Positions 59,876-64,000 of a stretch of 64,000 nt of DNA are shown here, one piece after another. Below the pieces are notes generated by a model that did no database searches, was not told where the DNA came from, and was given only the letters and a program-made list of their open reading frames with translations. The stretch's first letter is position 1. The number at the start of each line of letters is the position of its first letter. The translations under genes and the position numbers were made by a program. The DNA comes from an uncultured Bryobacteraceae bacterium (GTDB lineage Bacteria > Acidobacteriota > Terriglobia > Bryobacterales > Bryobacteraceae): NCBI GenBank assembly GCA_937920635.1, contig CAKZUE010000020.1:62001-126000 (forward strand), in the 5' to 3' direction.

Positions 59876-61567
59876 ATGTCAGCCAACGAAGCACAGGGAT
59901 GGATCTATCACTCCATCCACCCGATTCTCCGTCTGCGGCAGTGGCTGCATCTGGAATCGGAAGACGCCTGGGTGGTGGTGATTTACACCGCGGCCACCGG
60001 ACTGATATCGCTGGTGGTTCCCATCGCCGTGCAGGCGGTGGTGAACACCATCGCCTTCGGCACGCTGCTGCAGCCGCTGGCGGTGCTGACGGTGATGGTT
60101 TTCATCGCGCTGCTGGCGGTGGCGTGGCTGAACGGCTACCGCCACTACGTGGTGGAAATGATCCAGCGGCGGATCTTCGTGCGCCTGGCGGGAGATGTGG
60201 CGGACAAGCTGGTCCGTGTGGAACCGAAGGCGTTCGACCGGTATCACGGTCCCGAGCTGGTGAACCGCTTTCTGGAAGTGGTGACGGTGCAGAAGGCCGG
60301 GGCGGCGCTGCTGCTGGACGGGCTGACGGTGGCGGTGCAGACGCTGATCGGAATGATCCTGCTGGCGGTTTACCATCCGTTCCTGCTCGCCTTCGACGCG
60401 CTGCTGGCGATCAGCCTGTTTGTCGTGCTTGTGCCGATGGGGTCGGGGGCGATACCCACTTCGGTCCAGGAATCCAAGGCGAAATACAACCTGCTGGCGT
60501 GGCTGGAGGAACTGGCGCGGCATCAGATTGCGGTGAAATCGCGCGCCGGGCTGGCGCTGGCGATGGAGCGGACCGACGATCTGGTGAGAGATTACCTGAA
60601 GTACCGCACGCTGCATTTCCGGATTCTGATCCGGCAGATCATAGGTTCCTACGCGCTTCAAGCCTTCGCCAGCGCGACGCTGCTGGGAATCGGCGGGTGG
60701 CTGGTGATCGACCGGCAGATGACGCTCGGCCAGTTGGTGGCCGCGGAGCTGGTGGTGGCGCTGGTGACGAGCAGCATCACGAAATTCGGCAAGCACCTGG
60801 AGATGTTTTACGACCTGATGGCTTCGCTCGACAAACTGGGCTATCTGACGGACCTGCCCAAAGAACGGGAAGACGGCGAGCCGCTTCCGCGGCACAGCCG
60901 GCCGGCGTCGATCCGCGTTGTTTCCGCGACGATCACGGCAGGCGACTCGGTTCCGCTGCTGCAAGATGCGACTCTGGAGGCGGAGGCAGGCGCCCGCATT
61001 GGGCTGCTGGGCTCCACGGGCAGCGGCAAGAGCACGCTGCTCGACGTGCTGTACGCGCTGCGGCTGCCGCCGCGCGGCCGGGTGGAGATTGACGGCAGGG
61101 ACTACCGGGAGCTGCGCCTGGATGATCTGCGGGACCAGATCGCGCTGGTGCGGGAGCCGCAGATTTTTGAAGGCACCGTGCTCGACAACATGCGCCTGGG
61201 GCGGGAGGTGCTGTCCACGGAGAGGGCGCGGGAGGCGCTGGAAGAAGTGGGGCTGCTGGGGCATGTGCTGAAGATGAAGGACGGAATTCACAGCAGACTG
61301 GCCACGGGAGGCGCGCCGCTGTCGGCGGGCCAGGCGATTCAGCTCGAGCTGGCGCGCGCGCTGGCGCACGAGCCCCGTGTGCTGGTGCTGGACGAGTGTC
61401 TGGACTGGCTGGAAGATCTGCCCGAGCGCAGCCGGCTGCTGGACCTGGTCTTCGGTCCGCGCGATCGCTGGACCGTGATCGTGGCCAGCCACAACGCCGA
61501 AATTCTGAAGCGGTGCGACCGGGTGTATGAGATCCAGGACGCGAAGCTCGTGGAGGTGGCCCGATGA
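59876..61567 (+). CDS. ABC exporter (transmembrane-ATPase fusion) of a type I secretion-like system
   Basis: 563 residues from the ATG at 59876. Membrane domain with about six helices (about 35-300). ATPase: Walker A L-G-S-T-G-S-G-K-S-T, Q-loop V-R-E-P-Q, signature L-S-A-G-Q (usual LSGGQ), Walker B V-L-V-L-D-E and H-loop A-S-H. No N-terminal C39 peptidase. It overlaps the HlyD-like gene by 4 bases; a TolC-like gene follows, so the three form a trans-envelope exporter. No substrate gene with repeats is seen. Confidence 0.87.
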   Translation: MSANEAQGWIYHSIHPILRLRQWLHLESEDAWVVVIYTAATGLISLVVPIAVQAVVNTIAFGTLLQPLAVLTVMVFIALLAVAWLNGYRHYVVEMIQRRIFVRLAGDVADKLVRVEPKAFDRYHGPELVNRFLEVVTVQKAGAALLLDGLTVAVQTLIGMILLAVYHPFLLAFDALLAISLFVVLVPMGSGAIPTSVQESKAKYNLLAWLEELARHQIAVKSRAGLALAMERTDDLVRDYLKYRTLHFRILIRQIIGSYALQAFASATLLGIGGWLVIDRQMTLGQLVAAELVVALVTSSITKFGKHLEMFYDLMASLDKLGYLTDLPKEREDGEPLPRHSRPASIRVVSATITAGDSVPLLQDATLEAEAGARIGLLGSTGSGKSTLLDVLYALRLPPRGRVEIDGRDYRELRLDDLRDQIALVREPQIFEGTVLDNMRLGREVLSTERAREALEEVGLLGHVLKMKDGIHSRLATGGAPLSAGQAIQLELARALAHEPRVLVLDECLDWLEDLPERSRLLDLVFGPRDRWTVIVASHNAEILKRCDRVYEIQDAKLVEVAR

Positions 61568-62868
61568 GCGCCTATGTGCTTCCCGTGATGGCGGAACTGG
61601 AGAGCGGCAAGCGGGTGCGGACGGTGGCCCGCTCGCTGGTGATCCTTTTCGCCGTGGCCGTGATTGCGTTGATCTTCACGCCGTGGCAGCAAAGCGTCTC
61701 CGGCATGGGCCATGTGTCCGCGCTCACGCCCGTGGAGCGGGTGCAGGCGATCAGCGCGCCGGTGGAAAGCCGCGTCGCCCGCTGGCATGTCACGGAAGGA
61801 ACGCATGTCCGCGGCGGGCAGCTGATCGTGGAGCTGACCGACAACGACCCGCTGATCCTCGACCGGCTCGGCAACGAGCGTCAAGCCGTGAGGGAACGGC
61901 TGATGATGGCCGAAGGCCGCGCGGCGGCGCATGAAGAGCGGCTCGGACGGCTTCAGGAATCGAAAGCCAACGCCGTCAACGCGGCGCGGAGCCGCGTGCA
62001 AATGGCCAATGAACGCATTGTTCAGAACGAACAGGCCATGCGCGCCGCCGAAGAGCGCCTGACGGCGGCGCGGCTCAACATCGCCCGCCAAAGGAGCCTG
62101 CTGGACCGCGGACTCACCAGCCAGCGCGCGGTGGAGCTCGCCCAGCAGGAGTTCGCCACGGCGGAAGCGGAAGTGCGGCGGGCGCTGGCTTCCCTGAACG
62201 CAGCGAGAACCGAAAAGCAGGCGCTGGAGGACGACCTGCGGAAGATCACGGCGGACGCCGATGCGGCCATTGAAAGCGAGCGCGCGTCGCTGAACCTGGC
62301 GCGCGCCGAGATCGCCAACATCAAGGCGGAGTTCCAGCGTGTGGACTCGCGCCTGGCGCGGCAGCAGACGCTCCAGGTGCATGCGCCGCGGGATGGCACG
62401 GTGCTGCGCCTGCTGGCCCAGCCCAACAGCGAACTGCTGAAGGGCGGCGACCCGGTGGCCCTGTTCGTTCCCGACGCGCAGGCGGCGACGGTGGAGCTGT
62501 GGCTGGACGGCATGGACATGCCGCTGGTGCAGCCAGGCGACAAGGTCCGGCTGCAGTTCAATGGCTGGCCGGCGGTGCAGTTTGTCGGCTGGCCGGCGGT
62601 GGCGGTGGGCACATTTGGCGGCATCGTGAGACTGGTGGATGCCGCCGAGACCAACGGAGGCAAGTTCCGGATCCTGGTGACGCCCGATCCGGACGACGAT
62701 CCGTGGCCCTCGGCGCGCTATCTGCGGCAGGGCGTGCAGGCCAAAGGCTGGGTGCTGCTGCGGCAGGTCAAGCTCGGGTGGGAGCTGTGGCGGCGGTTCA
62801 ACGGATTCCCGCCGGTGATCGCGGACAACGAGCCCGGGGCGGCTGGGGCGAAAGGGAAGAAGAAGTGA
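61564..62868 (+). CDS. HlyD-type periplasmic adaptor
   Basis: 434 residues. One N-terminal membrane helix (L-V-I-L-F-A-V-A-V-I-A-L-I-F), biotinyl-lipoyl-like halves (V-E-S-R-V-A-R-W-H-V-T-E-G-T-H-V and H-A-P-R-D-G-T-V-L-R-L), and a long alpha-hairpin coiled coil between (about 110-270). It connects the ABC exporter with the outer membrane channel. Ends in K-K-K; its TGA overlaps the next ATG. Confidence 0.9.
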   Translation: MSAYVLPVMAELESGKRVRTVARSLVILFAVAVIALIFTPWQQSVSGMGHVSALTPVERVQAISAPVESRVARWHVTEGTHVRGGQLIVELTDNDPLILDRLGNERQAVRERLMMAEGRAAAHEERLGRLQESKANAVNAARSRVQMANERIVQNEQAMRAAEERLTAARLNIARQRSLLDRGLTSQRAVELAQQEFATAEAEVRRALASLNAARTEKQALEDDLRKITADADAAIESERASLNLARAEIANIKAEFQRVDSRLARQQTLQVHAPRDGTVLRLLAQPNSELLKGGDPVALFVPDAQAATVELWLDGMDMPLVQPGDKVRLQFNGWPAVQFVGWPAVAVGTFGGIVRLVDAAETNGGKFRILVTPDPDDDPWPSARYLRQGVQAKGWVLLRQVKLGWELWRRFNGFPPVIADNEPGAAGAKGKKK

Positions 62869-64000
62869 TGCGGGCTTTGGCTTTGCTCGCCGCCGCCCTT
62901 CCGCTGGCGGCGCAGGAACCGCTGCGGCTCGAAGAGGTGCTGGATTCGGTGGACCGGCACTACCCGCCGCTGCTGGCTGCGTTGCAGGACCGCGTGCTGG
63001 CCACGGCGGACGTACTGGCGGCCACGGGGCGGTTCGACCTGTCGATCAGGAGCGGTTACGAAGGCGACTATCTCGGCAAGTACCGCAACGATGTCTACAA
63101 GGCGGGCATCGAACAGGCCACGCAGTTCCAGGGCATGACCTACTTCGCCGGCTACCAGCTTGGGCGGGGCAGCTTCGCCTCCTATGACGGCAAGCAGCAA
63201 ACCGACCTCGGCGGCGAGTACAGGGCCGGGGTGAAACTGCCCGTGTTCCGGGACCGGGCCATCGACACGCGCCGCGCGGATCTGCAAAAGGCGCTGATCG
63301 GGCGGCGCATCGCCGACCTCGGCGTGGATCAACAGCGGCTGGTGATCCTGCAACTGGCCATGCGGCGCTACTACGAATGGCTGGCGGCGGGGCAGCGTTA
63401 CAATGTGGCGCGGGCGGTGTTGCAGGTGGCCGAACAGCGGGACGGGCAGTTGCGCGAAGCGGTCCGGCTGGGCCAGATTCCGGCCGTTGACGTCACCGAC
63501 AACCAGCGCGCCATCCTCACGCGGCGCGCGCTGCTGATCGAGGCGGAGCGCGCGCTGCAGCAAGCGGCGATCGAACTGTCGCTGTTTTACCGCGACGCTT
63601 CGGGTGCGCCGGTGCTGCCCGGAGCCGAGCGCCTGCCCGCCTCCTTCCCCGCCCCGCGCGACATCGACGGACAGCGTCTCCAGGACGATATCGAACTGGC
63701 GTTGAAGCGGCGGCCTGAAATCCGGCGCTTCCGCGAACAGCGCAACCAGGTGGAGGTGGACCGCAAGCTGGCGCAAAACCAGTTGCTGCCCAACGTGGAC
63801 GTGTCTGTGAGCTTCGCCAGCCAGCTGGGCGAGCGGCGCGTCGGCCGCGGGCCCAATGACCTGGTGGCCGCGCTCGTCTTCGATCTGCCGGCGCAGCGGC
63901 GCGCCGCGAAAGGCCGCGACCTGGCGGCGCTGGCGCGGATCGAGCAGTTTGATCAGCGCGAGCGCTTCGCGCGCGACCAGGTGGAGGCCGAGGTGCGCGA
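62868..64000 (+). CDS. TolC-like outer membrane efflux protein (3' partial)
   Basis: Frame open from the ATG at 62868 (TGATG overlap) to the window edge, at least 377 residues. Signal peptide (L-A-L-L-A-A-A-L-P-L-A-A-Q), then helical OEP repeats with R-R-Y-Y-E-W-L-A-A-G, G-Q-I-P-A-V-D-V-T-D-N-Q and L-P-N-V-D-V-S-V. Completes the tripartite exporter. Confidence 0.87.
   Translation, partial: MRALALLAAALPLAAQEPLRLEEVLDSVDRHYPPLLAALQDRVLATADVLAATGRFDLSIRSGYEGDYLGKYRNDVYKAGIEQATQFQGMTYFAGYQLGRGSFASYDGKQQTDLGGEYRAGVKLPVFRDRAIDTRRADLQKALIGRRIADLGVDQQRLVILQLAMRRYYEWLAAGQRYNVARAVLQVAEQRDGQLREAVRLGQIPAVDVTDNQRAILTRRALLIEAERALQQAAIELSLFYRDASGAPVLPGAERLPASFPAPRDIDGQRLQDDIELALKRRPEIRRFREQRNQVEVDRKLAQNQLLPNVDVSVSFASQLGERRVGRGPNDLVAALVFDLPAQRRAAKGRDLAALARIEQFDQRERFARDQVEAEVR

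Noticed and set aside
1-64000. CRISPR array or insertion sequence
   Set aside because: No regularly spaced repeats and no transposase or integrase motifs were seen on either strand.

Overview
The window is about 64 kb of GC-rich DNA with short or overlapping gene junctions (ATGA, GTGA and TTGA overlaps). It most resembles an Acidobacteriota genome of the Solibacter/Bryobacter type. That placement is an inference from style: an ECF sigma factor next to a TPR-bearing Ser/Thr kinase, DUF1080, GH95 and FHA proteins, tandem signal peptidases and many GTG/TTG starts. No rRNA gene is present to settle it.

Positions 1-8.2 kb. A four-gene ubiquitin-like conjugation set: an E1/ThiF-like adenylyltransferase (cut by the window edge), a membrane protein with two tandem RING-like zinc modules, a beta-grasp ubiquitin-like protein and an E2-like protein with an HPN...C active site. 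It is followed, apparently in one transcription unit, by a transmembrane Ser/Thr kinase fused to a formylglycine-generating-enzyme-like domain, two exported DUF4384-type proteins and an exported caspase-PEGA-TPR protein.

Positions 8.2-35.4 kb. An FHA membrane protein and a vWA membrane protein lead into a contractile type VI secretion (T6SS) cluster: tssB, tssC, a small hypothetical gene, two hcp-like genes, tssE, tssF, tssG, vgrG, tssK and clpV/tssH, then a DUF1080-FHA membrane protein. No tssJ, tssL, tssM, tssA or PAAR gene is visible. VgrG occurs twice, each time at the head of the same four-gene cassette (vgrG, spike-extension protein, family A, family B) at 17.2-21.2 and 28.2-32.2 kb. 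An ECF sigma factor and a second receptor-type kinase close the region.

Positions 35.4-40.6 kb. tRNA-Thr(CGT), then a minus-strand operon that reads as a D-apiose catabolic set: Gfo/Idh/MocA dehydrogenase (ApsD-like), lactonase (ApnL-like), RhaT-like transporter, TIM-barrel decarboxylase (OiaC-like) and 6PGDH-like oxidoisomerase (ApnO-like).

Positions 40.7-42.8 kb. A small accessory insertion at the 3' end of mnmE. It is bounded by a 196-bp direct repeat of the mnmE 3' end, contains a decayed tRNA-Thr copy, and carries a two-gene ImmA/IrrE-DUF4411 (PIN-like) module.

Positions 42.8-47.4 kb. The conserved rpmH-rnpA-yidD-yidC-jag-mnmE block on the minus strand, with a good sigma-70-type promoter.

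Positions 47.5-64 kb. A GH95 glycosidase, a frameshifted DUF3800 pseudogene, a family-2 glycosyltransferase, lysS, a LolC/E-like permease, serB, two tandem lepB genes, a membrane-anchored MPN/JAB-like protein, rsmI, an ArsR-type repressor with promoter and operator, and a divergent ABC-HlyD-TolC export system that runs off the right edge.

The most interesting part is the physical coupling of a complete ubiquitin-like conjugation cascade (E1, membrane RING-like E3 candidate, Ubl, E2) to kinase/FHA/caspase signalling genes and a T6SS with duplicated VgrG-cargo cassettes.
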